Shown here: positions 37,330 to 51,344 of the stretch, piece by piece
How the letters are laid out: every line of letters begins with the position of its first letter
Numbering within the stretch: position 1 is the stretch's first letter
Origin: Cacajao melanocephalus
Taxonomy: Eukaryota > Chordata > Mammalia > Primates > Pitheciidae
Reading direction: 5' to 3'
NCBI GenBank assembly: GCA_963573385.1
Contig: CAUYLG010039454.1
Coordinates: 1-64,000 of the forward strand
DNA: 64,000 bases
Translations under genes and position numbers: made by a program
The notes under the pieces: generated by a model
Told to the model about the DNA's origin: nothing
Database searches by the model: none
The model's input: the letters and a program-made list of their open reading frames with translations, nothing else

Positions 37330-37660
37330 CTTCCTTTTTCCGTCTTGCTACCTTGGGGCTGCGGTGCGTAGGACGGGCCTCAGGCCCACACATTATTGCC
37401 AGGGGGAGAACCAGCTGTCTCCGGCTTGGATCGGGGCGGTTCCCCGCCTGCAGCCCCGGAAGCGCATCCTCGCCTTCCCTCGCCTTCCTGTTCGCGGCGG
37501 TGCCCGGCTGCGATCGTCTTCTCTATCTCAGGGCCGGTGCTGGCCCTGCCCACGCCTAGGGCTCTGGTGCTGCCAGGGCCGCAGCTGGGGTTCCCGCGCC
37601 CCTCGGACGGCCACGAGACTGTGGTAAGTGCCTCACAGACTTTGTGCGCTACCCCGGAAA
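37330..37660 (+). promoter_or_regulatory. HMGN4: CpG-rich region, probable HMGN4 promoter and first exon
   Basis: Base composition shifts sharply to GC with many CpGs (gcggcggtgcccggctgcg and similar), beginning about 100 bp after tRNA-Val. It contains a textbook donor, GTG|GTAAGT, at 37,624. By position this is where the human HMGN4 non-coding first exon lies, to my recollection. Open frames across it reflect GC content rather than coding. Confidence 0.5.
37624..37629 (+). promoter_or_regulatory. Candidate splice donor of HMGN4 exon 1
   Basis: GTAAGT after ACTGTG, matching the donor consensus. The first exon would end at 37,623, giving an intron of about 7.8 kb to the coding exon. Confidence 0.45.
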
Positions 37661-38436
37661 ATGAGGGGCAGCGTGGAGGTTCCGCCGCCTTCATATAATT
37701 GGGACCCTCCTGCCAGCTGGCCCCGGTCATGATTAGGGGCCTTGGGCCCCGTCAGCCCCGCGGGTCTTCCCGTCTGCAGCGTAATCGCAGTCTCTCTCCT
37801 GCGCTCCGCACGGGAATCCCTGGGAAAAGCTGAATCACAGCTGGGGTCACAGAGAGCCGCAGGCCCGACAGGAATGAGCAGTCCTAATCGGAGCTCTAGG
37901 ATCAATACGAGAAGGAAAGAAGGGGATTTGAAAGGATTGTTCCCGCAGGGATGTGGCCTTGAAGAGGTGGTGACTGGCAGGTTGGACTGACATGCCGTGC
38001 GCGCTCCCTTCCTCCCCAATTTCTTTTCGAGAAACCCTCGTTGAAGAGACACCCAAGGGCTCAGTTTTCCTCCACTTTGAGCTTTTGCTGTCCCATCAGA
38101 AAGAAAAAATGGATCCCAAAGTTAAGAAATAGACCAACTGTGGATTCTGCGTCTTGCGTTGCAGCTCAAAAAAAGTCATTGGCAGCACTTGTTTAGAATC
38201 ACGACTTGTGCCTTGGTGCTTGGCCACTTAGCTCTGCCTGCCACATGGCTTACTTACAAGTTATTTGGATTAATCAAACGCTTTTATGAGAAAGTTTTGT
38301 TGTGCCGCCTGGCAGCCTCAGGTGTACCCTCAGAGGGATTTCTTTCTTAGATTTATTACTTTTTCTAGGGATTAGCCAAGCCTAGCCTCTCAGATCACAT
38401 TGCTCCAGGTTCCCTTAACTAACTGATTCGAATGTG

Positions 38437-38716
38437 ATGTGTTTGTTTTGTTTGTTTTGGCTGGAGTGCAACGGCGCCGTCTTTGCTCACTGCAACTTCC
38501 GCCTCCCTAATTGAAGCAAATCTCCTGCCTCGGCCTCAGGAGTAGCTGGGATTACAAGCGTGCACCACCACGGCCTGCTAATTTTTGTATTTTTAGTTAG
38601 AGATGGGGTTTCACCGTATTGGCCAGGCTAATCTTGAACTCCTGACCTCAAGTGATCCGCCAGCCTCAGCTTCCCTAAAGTGCTGGGAGTACAGGCTTGA
38701 GCCACCGCGCCTGGCT
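38437..38716 (-). mobile_element. Alu, 3' truncated, with target duplication
   Basis: T/G head leads directly into GGCTGGAGTGCAACGGCGCC, ending CACCGCGCCTGGC. Flanks share GAATGTGAT. Confidence 0.9.
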
Positions 38717-39414
38717 GAATGTGATATTTTTATGACCACGAGAAAAGAAGCACTGCATTCTTCGGTGGGTCCACAAAAAAAAAGGACAGTTTTAATGAGT
38801 ATCATTTTCTTAAACAGGCTTCTTTGGATAGATGTTGACTTGAAAGTTCCATTCTTTTGTCATCTTGCTGGTTCCCTTAACAAGACAACAGCTTGGCTAG
38901 CAAGGTAATGTCTTGGTTAGCAAGACAATAAGTTTAGGCATGTGCTCAACAGCAATCTAATACATTTTCATTTAAAATCCCCTCTGTACTACCCAGAAAT
39001 ATAAGCAAGTTTTTGTGGTGCCCTGAAAGGGGTAAAAGGTTTCAGGGTCCTGGGAGATAACAAGTATTTATCCTCTCCATCTTTCTGTGATGCCAGTTAG
39101 CAGGAATACTTTGGCCTGGAAGCTGAGTGTGCCCCTCACCAACCTGTACAGATGGGTGACTGGGAGCTTATGGGTCACTCTTCTTCAAACCAGATGGATT
39201 CTGGCAAGGTGCAGCAGCAAACCTCCGTTTTAGACACCTACCCTTTTCTCACCTTTTTTTCTACCCCTGCCTCTCCCAGTCTCTCTCACTTAACCCCGAA
39301 TGGAAGCTCGTGCTGCGCTCTGCTACTTTGGAAGGTGAAGAACAAGCAAGCCCTGGAGAGTGACTGACACCCTGTGACCTCTTGCTTCTATAGCACACTG
39401 TATCTTGCCTGTGA

Positions 39415-39706
<292 letters not shown>

Positions 39707-40000
39707 CATTTGCCTGTGCATCTGTTATTGTATTTTAATTATATCCTTTATTCTCTCCTTCTTAAGCCTGGTGTTCATAACCTTCTTCCAGGTCTTCCCT
39801 CCAACCCCCAAATACTATTTTTTTCTTAACTAAGAGGCAAGGAGGAAGAGGGGAGCCTTCTGCTATGGGGGTGGGATTGAGGCTAAAACCCAAGTTAGAA
39901 CTGCCTCCCAGAAACCCAGTTCCGTATCCATCAAGAGAGCAAAAAGATGCTGCTAAAATGTGCCTTGTGTTTGCTAGGGATGAGGCAAAAATGAATATTG

Positions 40001-40129
40001 GGCCGGGCGCGGTAGCTCACGCCTGTAATCCTAGCACTTTGGGAGGCTGAGGTGGATGGATCACCTGAGGTCAGGAGTTCAAGACCAGCCTGACCATCAT
40101 ACTGAAACCCCATCTTTAAAAAAAAAAAA
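40001..40129 (+). mobile_element. Left-arm-only Alu with target duplication
   Basis: GGCCGGGCGCGGTAGCTCAC to CCCCATCTTTAAAAAAAA. Flanks share AATGAATATTG. Confidence 0.93.
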
Positions 40130-40240
40130 ATGAATATTGAATGCGGTGGCATTTTGGTGTGTGGATTTGCTTGCAATGAAAGAGAAGAAACATAAAAATA
40201 TATATTTTGAGAGCTGAGTGAGAACCCCAAATTAATCTAA

Positions 40241-40561
<321 letters not shown>

Positions 40562-40591
40562 AAGTCACTAAATTCTTACAGTGTTCTCTTT

Positions 40592-40865
40592 TGTTAATCC
40601 ACTAGCGCTGCCAAAACAAGGTACCACAGACTGGGTGGTTTAAACAACAGAAATTAGTTTTCTTTGACTTCTGGAGGGTAGAAGTTCAAGATGAAGATGT
40701 CAGCATGTCTGGTTTTTTGTGAGGCCTCCTCTTGGCTCGAAGATGGCTACCTGCTCACTATGTCCTTAGATATGTTCCTCTATGTTGTCTGTATCCTAAT
40801 CTCCTCTTCTTGTAAGTACACCAGTCATATTGGATTAGGGCCCACCCATAAGACTCTATTTTGCT
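40592..40865 (+). mobile_element. MLT1-type LTR fragment
   Basis: Starts TGTTAATCCACTAGCGCTGCC, then GACTGGGTGGTTTAAACAAC and, near the end, ACCAGTCATATTGGATTAGG, which are MLT1 (ERVL-MaLR) consensus features. The 3' portion is missing. No coding capacity. Confidence 0.8.
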
Positions 40866-40984
40866 TTTTATTTCATTATTATTATTTTTTTTAAGCTGTA
40901 TCTGCTGGTTAATTTAAACATCATGATCTTTTTCTAATGAAAAAAATGCAAGTCTTCTGCTAACAAAAGAATTGGAAGAAGGAT

Positions 40985-41027
40985 GAAGTACTGTGGCTCA
41001 CGCCTATAATCCCAGCACTTTAGGAGT
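40985..41027 (+). mobile_element. Alu 5' stub
   Basis: AGTACTGTGGCTCACGCCTA to AGCACTTTAGGAG, about 40 bp only. Confidence 0.7.
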
Positions 41028-41454
41028 TCCTTCTCTGCAGCAGTCTGGTTAAAGGAGGAGTTAAATTGAGAACTTTCATGAGAATTTCAGTCCAGTTCTG
41101 TGCAAGGAAGATAAGTGATTCAAAACTTTCATTAACTTGCTCTGTTCTTTGTTAATACTGTGTTACTGGAAGAGTTATTTTAACAAAGGGGAATTGTTAT
41201 ATTTCTAAAACTTTTTAAATTGTTGCCATGTCTTGGAAAAATAACTTCAGTATCTGTCTTGAAAATTTCTTGCTGGATGATACCATTGAAAGTCATTTGT
41301 CTATGTTTCTAAAAAGTTATACAATTACTAGTAAGATTTATCTGCCAGTTAATTACTTTTCTTTCTTCTACATGCATGAAGGAGTATTTGTAATGACTTC
41401 TATGTTTTATCATTAACTTTATATTTTTGAACTCTTAAAATGTATTTTTTTACA

Positions 41455-41790
41455 TTAATAGACTTCCTTTTTTAGAGCAATTTTTGATTTACAGAAAGTT
41501 GAGCAGAAGATAGAGAGTTCCCATGTACTTCCTTTCCCCTACCTCAGTTTCTCCTAAGTTATTAACAACTTGCACTGGTGTGGTACATTTGTTACAAATG
41601 ATGAACCAATATTGATAGCTTATTATTAACTAAAATATATAGTTTACATCAGGCTTCACTCACTGTATGAAGTTCTATGGGTTTTTTTAAATGCATAACA
41701 TCTACCATTATGTAATATATGCCATTACGGTAGCATACAAAAGGGTTTCATTGCCCTAATAATCTCTTTTGCTGCACCTCAAATAATTTC
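41455..41790. mobile_element. L1 3' end fragment
   Basis: Contains GAGTTCCCATGTACTTCC, GTGTGGTACATTTGTTACAA and TTTCATTGCCCTAATAATC, typical of an old L1 terminal region. Non-coding. Confidence 0.7.
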
Positions 41791-41990
41791 TTCTAAGTAC
41801 CACGTGTGGTGAGAGCTTCTTCCTTTTCCAACTCTCCTTGTCCTTTATGGAAATGATAAGAGCTTTTTCCCATCTCTGTGGCCCCTTTTCATTTTGTGCC
41901 TATCGGTCTCCTACATTTGTAAGGTCGCTAGAGAGTCAGTCACCTGGTTTCCTAATAGCTTCCTGAAGACGAGTTTCAAGAATTAAATCT

Positions 41991-42287
41991 GGCTGGGCGT
42001 GGTGACTCACGCCTGTAATCCCAGCCCTTTGGAAGGCCAAGGCCGGCGGATCACAACATCAGGAGATCAAGACCATCCTAGCTATCATCCCAGCACTTTG
42101 GGAGGCCAAGGCGGGTGGATCATGAGGTCAGGAGATCAAGACCATTGTGGCTAACATGGTGAAACCTCATCTCTACTAAAAATACAAAAAATATCCGGGC
42201 ATGCTTGGCAGGCTCCTGTAGTCCCAGCTACTCGGGAGGCTCAGGAAGGAGAATCACTTGAACCCGGGAGGCAGAGGTTGAAAAAGA
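41991..42287 (+). mobile_element. Alu with an internal duplication and lost 3' end
   Basis: GGCTGGGCGTGGTGACTCAC. The left-arm segment CCCAGC(A/C)CTTTGG...AGATCAAGACCAT occurs twice. The element ends at GCAGAGGTTGAAAAAG. Flanks share AAGAATTAAATCT. Confidence 0.9.
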
Positions 42288-43141
42288 AGAATTAAATCTG
42301 TATTCATATACTCAGATACAGCATCCAAGCAGTGGCCTGTTTTCCCTGATTTTATTTTGTCACTTGCTGTATTTTGGCCTCTGACCTGTGGAGGTCATGG
42401 CCTCCCTACTTGGCATGGACTGCAATGGATCTAACTTGAAGAAGATTGAACTCAGGAAAAGAGACTGTGTGAGCATTCCCACACCAGGAAATGGGCTGAG
42501 AACCAATGTTGGAGTGAGATGGAAGGAGAATGGTGTGGAGTATCCATTCTTAGCGAAATGTCTGCTAGGCCAAAAGCTCACTCTTCGGTTAAACACTCCT
42601 TCTCTGGTAACATAAAGGCCTATAAAAGTATATGCAGAATAAAATAAAAAAGATTTTTAAAAAACTGTGCAGAATATTTGGGGTAACCTTATTCATTGCC
42701 CAAGTTGGATCACTTTTCAAAGCAAAAGGGAACATTATGAATAATTATACTAGGGCCACAGGTATAAATCAAGTCACGCTGCTATTAGACCAAGTGATTT
42801 TCATTGGTTCCTTCATTGTAAGAGTAGCTCTCTTTGTCTTACCCATTCCTTTCTGGTCACGCTGTTCCCATACCCAAAGTTGGCCTCTGTGATCTGTGGC
42901 ATTCATCTAATTGTTTTCTTTAAAAATCATTTTTTCTTATTTGTATCTGATTTGGATTTTTAAAAAAAAATATTTTGTTTCCTAAAAATTGTTATAATTT
43001 TTTTTAGTGTTGCATTTGAGAGAAAGGAAAAAGGACAAAAATTAGTAATAAATTCATGTAATGTCTAGACAAGGATTTCTTCAGTAGAGAGCGGATCAGG
43101 TCTAGTTGGATCAGTAGAACTGCAGTGTGTCTCAGTGACAC

Positions 43142-43574
<433 letters not shown>

Positions 43575-43670
43575 TCACGAGGTTACAGAATTTCCCAGAA
43601 AATGTTTTCAAGGGTGGGGCAGAAGGTATGAATAGCTAGTCATAGTCAAAAGCTTTTAAAAAGTCACAGT

Positions 43671-43973
<303 letters not shown>

Positions 43974-44000
43974 TCACACAGTGCCCATGAATGCCAGCCC

Positions 44001-44260
44001 TAGGCTGGAGTGCAATGGTGCAATCTTGGTTGACTGCAACCTCCGCCTCCTGGGTTCAAGCGATCCTCCTGCCTCAGCCTCCCGAGAAACTGGGATTACA
44101 GGTATGTGCCATGATGCCCAGCTAATTTTTTTGTATTTTTAATAGAAACAAGGTTTCTCCATGTTGGTCAGGCTGGTCTCAGAATCCCGACCCTAGGTGA
44201 TCCACCCACCTCGGCCTCCCAAAGTGCTGATATTACACGTGTGAGCCAACACGCCCAGCT
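44001..44260 (-). mobile_element. Alu lacking its poly(T) end
   Basis: CCTAGGCTGGAGTGCAATGG to CAACACGCCCAGCT. Confidence 0.92.
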
Positions 44261-44544
44261 AGGCCTAAATTCTAATTGCCCAAACTGAAATCCTTTTCCA
44301 TTTCCTACCTGTGTGGCTCTCAATCTGTGCTCTGGGCTACTCACATTTTAATTCTTGAGCAGACACATACAATTTTTCTATGTAAGACATAGATAATACT
44401 CCAGCCATGTGCTTTCCCTACAGTTTAAAGGAGAGAATGAGAACGCAGCCTCTCCCATCTCATTCTCCAACCACATGCATTCTCCAACCACATCCCTTTC
44501 CCAACTCACAAAAGATGACCACTGTCCAATTTTTATTTATCCCC

Positions 44545-44546
<2 letters not shown>

Positions 44547-44578
<32 letters not shown>
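44547..44578 (+). repeat. (GT)n microsatellite
   Basis: About 15 uninterrupted GT units. Confidence 0.93.
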
Positions 44579-44579
<1 letters not shown>

Positions 44580-44582
<3 letters not shown>

Positions 44583-45452
44583 TATGTTTGTGGCCTCAAC
44601 ATGTCATAGTTTTACGTGTATAAATGGATCTATACTGTACGTGTTCTTCAACTTGCTGTTTTTGTTCAGCATTATATTCTTGAGATTCATCCTCGTTTTG
44701 AAATCTAGCTGTAATCTATTTGTTTCAGTTGATGAATACTATTGCCTTTTATAGATACTACCAAAATATACTTATCCCTTCTACTATTGAAGGACATTTG
44801 GGCGATTTACAGGTTTTTGAAGTTACAGTGTTGCTACAAACATTCTTGTAGGGATCTCCTGTTCACACCTCCAAGAATCCCTTTAAGTAAATACCTAGAA
44901 GTAAAATTGCTTTACATATTACCACTGTTTCTAGAGTGCTTTACAAATAACCACTCTTTCCGAAAGCAAATACACTAATTTGCATACACACACACACACA
45001 CACACACAGCAGTTCATAAGGGTTTTGATTGCTCCATATCAGCTGAGCCCTTGATATTGTCAGACAACTTGGTTTTTCTCAATTTGGTGGATATGAAATG
45101 TGTGCTTTTAATATGTATCTCTCATATATTTTTATGTGCTTATTCCTCACTCATGCTTCCAAGAAGTACCTGTTAACATTTTTTGCCATAGTTTAAAAAT
45201 TTTTATTTTGTCCTTTTCTCATGGATCTATAGGAATGCTTTATGTATTCAGGATTCTAACATTTTGTCTGTTATGTGTGTTACACATATCTTTGCCGAGC
45301 GGGTAAGTTACTGTTTTAATTTTATTCTACTATATTTTTTTGATATACACAAATTATTAACAATATAGTCAAATTTGATTTTGAATGTTTACATTGGTCA
45401 CTCTTGCCCTTTATGGTTTACACTTTTTGTGTCTTGTTAAAGACATCTTTCC
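44580..45452 (-). mobile_element. L1 fragment, left of HMGN4
   Basis: Old antisense L1 3' sequence. It contains a (CA)n at 44,984-45,009. It stops at ATCTTTCC just before the HMGN4 retrocopy and continues on the other side at 46,568. Confidence 0.7.
44984..45009 (+). repeat. (CA)n microsatellite
   Basis: About 12 CA units within the L1 left of HMGN4. Confidence 0.92.
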
Positions 45453-45454
45453 AG
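45441..45454 (+). promoter_or_regulatory. Candidate HMGN4 splice acceptor at the L1/retrocopy junction
   Basis: The pyrimidine-containing stretch agacatctttccag ends in AG at 45453-45454, exactly where retrocopy sequence begins. In human, HMGN4 has an upstream non-coding exon, so an acceptor near here is expected. The exact site is inferred. Confidence 0.5.
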
Positions 45455-46556
<1,102 letters not shown>

Positions 46557-46567
46557 AGATCCTTTCC

Positions 46568-47570
46568 TACCCAAAGTCGTAAATATATTCTTTACTGCCT
46601 TGTAGAAGTTTTATAGTTTTGTCTTTCATATTTGTCTTTAGTCTGCCCTGAACTGGTTTTTGTGAAAATTAAGAGTTAGAAATTCAATGTAATATTTTTC
46701 ATATGGCAAAGTGGTTGTCTCAGCACTATTTACTGAAAAGTTCATCCTTTCTTCAGTGATTTGTTATACTGCCTCTTTTTCATAAATTGTTTGTGTACAT
46801 GTTTGGGTATTTTGATGGTTTCTATTCTGACTCATGTCAAATTTGTCTAATCTTGTAGCAGTACAATACAGTCCTGATTATTACAACTTTAGAAAAAGGC
46901 CTTGATAAAAATCAAGATGCCTCCACATTTTGTCATAATTTTAACCAATCTCACCTCTGTCTCCAGTATCACCACAAATTTTTTCTTCCTTGGAGTGTCT
47001 TGGCTATTCTAAGTCATCTGCTCTTCTATATAACTTCTAGAAGTAGATCAACAAGTTATAAATCAAACAAACCCAAGAATGTTGAAATTTTGATTGGATT
47101 TGAAATTTTAATCAGATTTGTATTGAATGTATAGATTAATTTGGTAAGCCATGTCATCTTTACAATGTTGTCTTCCAATCCATGAATATGGTACAGCTTG
47201 TCCGTTTACTTAGGCCTTTGACATATCTTTCAATAAAGTTTATAATTTTCTCCATAAAAGTCTTGTTAATATTTCCTAGGGACTTTATGCTTTTTAGCAC
47301 TACTTCCTATGGTGTGTTTTTAGTTATTACATTTTCTGATTTTAGCTAATGTTGATTTTAATTTTTGTATTCAGCAACCTTGCTATCTCTCATTCTTTTA
47401 TCTGCATATTCTTGTGGGGTTTTTTTTTTAGACATAGACAACCGTATATTCTGTGTATACAGACAATTTTGTTTCTGCTTAGTCCTTATGTCTGTAATTT
47501 CTTTTTCTAATGCTTAACATAGTCTAGGTTTTGGGGATATGGTGTTAAACATATAAATAAGTCTCTTCTT
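46568..47570 (-). mobile_element. L1 fragment, right of HMGN4
   Basis: Resumes with tacccaaagtcgtaaatat, then TAGAAGTTTTATAGTTTTG, which is antisense L1 ORF2 sequence. No intact reading frame. Confidence 0.75.
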
Positions 47571-47868
47571 TCTTTTTTTTTCTTCCAGACAAAGTCTCAC
47601 TCTGTCTCCCAGACTGCAGTGCAGTGTCACAATCTCAGGTCACTGTAACCACCACCTCCTGGGTTCAAGCGACTCTCCTGCCTCAGCCTCCCATGTAGCT
47701 GAGATTACAGGCATGCACCACCATGCCTGGCTAATTTTTATATTTTTAGTAAAGATGGGGTTTCACCGTGTTGGCCAGGCTGGTCTCAAACTCCTGACCT
47801 CAAGTGATCAGCCCACCTCAGTCTCCCAAAGTGCTAGGATTACAGGCATGAGCCACCATGCCTGGCTG
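47571..47868 (-). mobile_element. Alu, full length
   Basis: T-rich head to CACCATGCCTGGCT. Confidence 0.93.
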
Positions 47869-47949
47869 TCTCTGCTCTCTTTCTCTCTCTTTCTTTCTTT
47901 CTTCCTTCTTTCTTCCTCTCTCTTTCTCTCTCTTTCCTTCTTTCTTTCT
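47869..47949 (+). repeat. Pyrimidine simple repeat (CTTT/CTCT)n
   Basis: Mixed CTCT, CTTT and CCTT units between two minus Alus. Open frames here are artefacts. Confidence 0.93.
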
Positions 47950-48260
47950 TTTTTGTTTGAGACAGTCTTCGCTCTGTTGCCCAGGCTGGAGTACAGTGGC
48001 ACCATCTCTGATCTCAGCTCACTGCAACTTCCCCCTCCTGGGTTTAAGTGATTCTTCTGCCTCAGCCTTCCGAGTAGCTGGGAATACAGGCACATGCCAC
48101 CATGCCCAGGTAATTTTTGTATTTTCAGTACAGATAGGGTTTCACCATGTTGGCCAGGCTGGTCTCAAACTCCTGACCTTGTGATCTGCCTGCCTCGGCC
48201 TCTGAAATTCCAGCCTCTGAAAGTGCTGGAATTACAGGCGTCAGCCACCGCGCCCAGCCA
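47950..48260 (-). mobile_element. Alu with a small internal duplication
   Basis: GAGACAGTCTTCGCTCTGTTG to CACCGCGCCCAGCC. CCAGCCTCTGAAAGTGCTGG region is partly repeated. Confidence 0.92.
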
Positions 48261-48289
48261 TGTGTCTACCTTTTTATAGCTTATATTTT

Positions 48290-48710
48290 AGATGCAGGCA
48301 AGGGGGATAGGAAATATACAAAGGTATGTGACAAGCGGCCTTAGGTAGAGATATATAGGTGGGTGCTATCCAGACAGGATGGTTAGGGATGTCCTCTGAT
48401 GAGATGACATTAGAACAGAGCTCTTAATGAAGTAAAAGAATAAAAGATGTTAATCTGAGAAGAAAGCATTTCAGCACAGGGAATGCCAAATACAAAATTT
48501 CAGCACAGGGAATACCAAATACAAAGAGATGAAGAAATACAAAGAAAATGTGCCTGATATACTCACGAAGAACAAGGAGGCAAAAATGGCAGAATTAGAA
48601 TTAGGGTGAGGTAGACAGATTGTGGATATAATTGCAGACATAGGGGCCAGAAAATAAAGGATTTTGCAGTTTTTAAGTTTTCTCTGAAAGTAATGGGATG
48701 CCATTAGTGT
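48290..48710 (-). mobile_element. L2-like fragment with a 29-bp tandem duplication
   Basis: Old L2-like sequence. Two 29-bp copies of ATTTCAGCACAGGGAATGCC-type sequence lie at 48,468-48,496 and 48,497-48,525 with one visible difference. Confidence 0.55.
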
Positions 48711-48728
48711 TGGGTTTTTTGTGTTGTT

Positions 48729-49022
48729 GTTTTGTTTTTTCCCCTTGAGATGGAGCTTCTGTCACCCAGTCTGGAGTGCTGTGGCGTGATCTCAGCTCAC
48801 TGAAGCCTCCACCTCCCAGGTTCAGGTGATTCTTCTGCGTCAGCCTCCTGAGTAGCTGAGGTTACAGGCACCTGCCACCACGCCCGGCTAATTTTTGTAA
48901 TTTTAGTAGAGAGGGGGTTTTGCCATGTTGGCCAGGCTGGTCTCAAACTTCTGGCCTCAAGTGATCAGCCCGCTTGGCCTCCCAAACTGCTGAGATTACA
49001 GGCATGAGCCACTGTGCCCGGT
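48729..49022 (-). mobile_element. Alu, full length
   Basis: T-rich head, GAGATGGAGCTTCTGTCACC, ending CACTGTGCCCGGTG. Confidence 0.92.
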
Positions 49023-49066
49023 GCCACCAGAGTTTTGAGAAAAGAAATGGCACAATCTAAGCTGTT

Positions 49067-49096
49067 ATGTGTGTGTGTGTGTGCATGTGTGTGTGT
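49067..49096 (+). repeat. (GT)n microsatellite, interrupted
   Basis: GT units with a GCAT interruption. Confidence 0.88.
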
Positions 49097-49361
49097 AGAT
49101 ATGTGCACGTATGGCTGCTGCATGAGCAATAGACTGCAAGCTGTCACAGCCATCTAGGCAAAACGTGTTGATGATTTGGACCAGATATGAAACCGTGAAG
49201 AGGTGTGTGAGAGTTGGCAGTAAATAATGCCAAGCTTGGATGATTGCTTGACTTTCCTGAGCCGCAATTTCCTCAGTAGCAAAGGAAGAACTAATATCTA
49301 TTTTCCAAGGTTTTTAAAAGAATTACAGATACTTTATGGAAATTACTAGTATTGCAATTTA

Positions 49362-49622
<261 letters not shown>

Positions 49623-49911
49623 TCAATTATTCCACGAAACTGAGGCCCAGGCCACTCCATATGGAGCCCTTACTAAAACCAGTAAGTAGCATATATGGTA
49701 AAACTGGAATTACACAATAGCATTTTTTCCATTGTAATAGTGAATTGCTGGCATTTGTGCTTTGTCGTGCTGTATTACCAGCCTTCATCTGCTCAACTCT
49801 TCCCACTCCATTTTATTTGATAAAAATTTATCTGCACTTTATGCCTGACAACAGATCAGAATCAAGGCTAAAAGAACATTCCCTGTCCTCAGCTCAAAGT
49901 TGAATGGGGAC

Positions 49912-50205
49912 CAGGTACAGTGGCTCATGCCTGTAAACCCAGCACTTTGGGAGGCCAAGATGGGCAGAGCATTTGAGTTCAGGAGTTTGAGACCAGCCTG
50001 ACCAACATGGTGAAACCCGGTCTCTTACTAAAAATACAAAAATATTAGCAGGGCGTGGTGGCACATGCCTGCCTATAGTCCCAGCTACTCAAGGAAAATC
50101 CTTTGAACCTGGGAGGCGGAGGTTGCAGTGAGCCACTGCACTCCAGCCTAGGCGACAGAGCGAGACTGTCTGAAAAATACAAAATTTAAAAATTAAAAAA
50201 AATGA
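49912..50205 (+). mobile_element. Alu with small deletions
   Basis: GGGACCAGGTACAGTGGCTC to an A-rich tail. Confidence 0.92.
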
Positions 50206-50488
50206 ATGGGATAGAGAGATAGGTCATCACACAGAGATAGGTCACCATACAGTAGTGTGCTCTGCGTTATGATAACACAGGAAGAGACCCAAACCCTGAT
50301 GCCAGGGCATGAAAGGGTCTTAGGAAGGACTTCCTGGAGCATGTTGACATGTGACCAGCAAAATGAAAACACAAAGCAGCTGGTCAAGCAAGGAATGGGG
50401 AAAAGCCTTCTAGTAAGAATAATAACGTTTATAAAGATGTTACGAGAATATGGTGCATAGTAGATGTTCACTTTTATTCTTTTTCTTC

Positions 50489-50509
50489 CCGCCCCGCCCC
50501 CCCCCCCGC
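50489..50509 (+). repeat. Poly(C) tract
   Basis: CCCGCCCCG followed by an uninterrupted C run of about 12. Confidence 0.9.
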
Positions 50510-50629
50510 ACTTGCTATCATCTTGGGTGCATAGTAGTAGATGTTCAATACATTATTGTTGGATCAAAAAATAATTAAGATGAATAACCAAATTATATTA
50601 GGCTGTTGACTATAATAAAAGAGTGGGCC

Positions 50630-50770
50630 CAGTGATTTACATGAATAATTTTATTTTGAAAACCCTATGAGCTGAGTAGTATTAATGTTCTCATTTAACT
50701 TTACATTTAGGCAAACATAAATTTAGACATAAATCAGCCAGAGTGATCTAGGTGTTTAATAAACTTCTGA
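50630..50770 (+). mobile_element. MIR-like fragment
   Basis: AACCCTATGAGCTGAGTAG and the following ATTTAACTTTACATTTAGG resemble MIR, well diverged. Confidence 0.45.
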
Positions 50771-50994
50771 CCCTCATATTTGAGGCACTGAGCCTGGAAG
50801 AATTGGAAAGAAGAGGGAGGGAAACTTATTTTTCTGTATCCGCCCTTGTTCCACTACCTTCTTTTCTCAGTAGTGGTTATTGAGGAAGAAGACCCAGGCA
50901 TCTAGGATGACCTCCCTCTTGACCTCCACATTGCATTTCAATAGAAGAAAAGGCTGGCCTACTGGCGCCTCCTAAATCACCTTCCTATAAGATA

Positions 50995-51344
50995 GCAGGC
51001 GTGGTGTGGGGGAATCTCTCTGGAAGACATTGTTTTTACTTAAACAAGATCCACCCCCACCCCACCTCTCCATCCGGAGACCAGAACCCTCTCACATGTA
51101 ATTCCTAAAAGTGTAAACCCAAGACCCTTTCACGTGTAATTTCTAAGGCTGTAAACCTAAGATCCTTTCACGTGTGATACCTAGACTGTAAGCCTGTATA
51201 AAGGTAGCGCTTCTCTTTGTTAGGGGAGCTTGGCCGTTTGGACAAAACATGAAGCCTTGCTCTCGGGCCGTAATAATAAAACCCCTTCCTCTCTAGTTCG
51301 GTGTGCGAGAGGTCTTTTCCTCGGGGCCGCTCCTGCTTCAGTTA
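50995..51344 (+). mobile_element. Probable plus-oriented endogenous retrovirus LTR, family unassigned
   Basis: It has LTR-like architecture: three tandem repeats of about 38 bp, TATAAA at 51,197 and AATAAA at 51,275, followed by a GC-rich end. No family recognised, and the left boundary is uncertain. An adjoining minus-oriented LTR begins at 51,345. Confidence 0.5.
51087..51200 (+). repeat. Three tandem ~38-bp repeats with E-box-type cores
   Basis: Units at 51,087-51,124, 51,125-51,163 and 51,164-51,200 share CCTTTCACGTGTAATTTCTA-type sequence. CACGTG occurs at 51,131 and 51,169, with CACATG at 51,093 in the first unit. This looks like a repeated enhancer in an LTR U3 region. Confidence 0.8.

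Noticed and set aside
37187..37730. Overlapping long frames on both strands
   Set aside because: GC-rich promoter-type sequence keeps frames open; one begins inside tRNA-Val.
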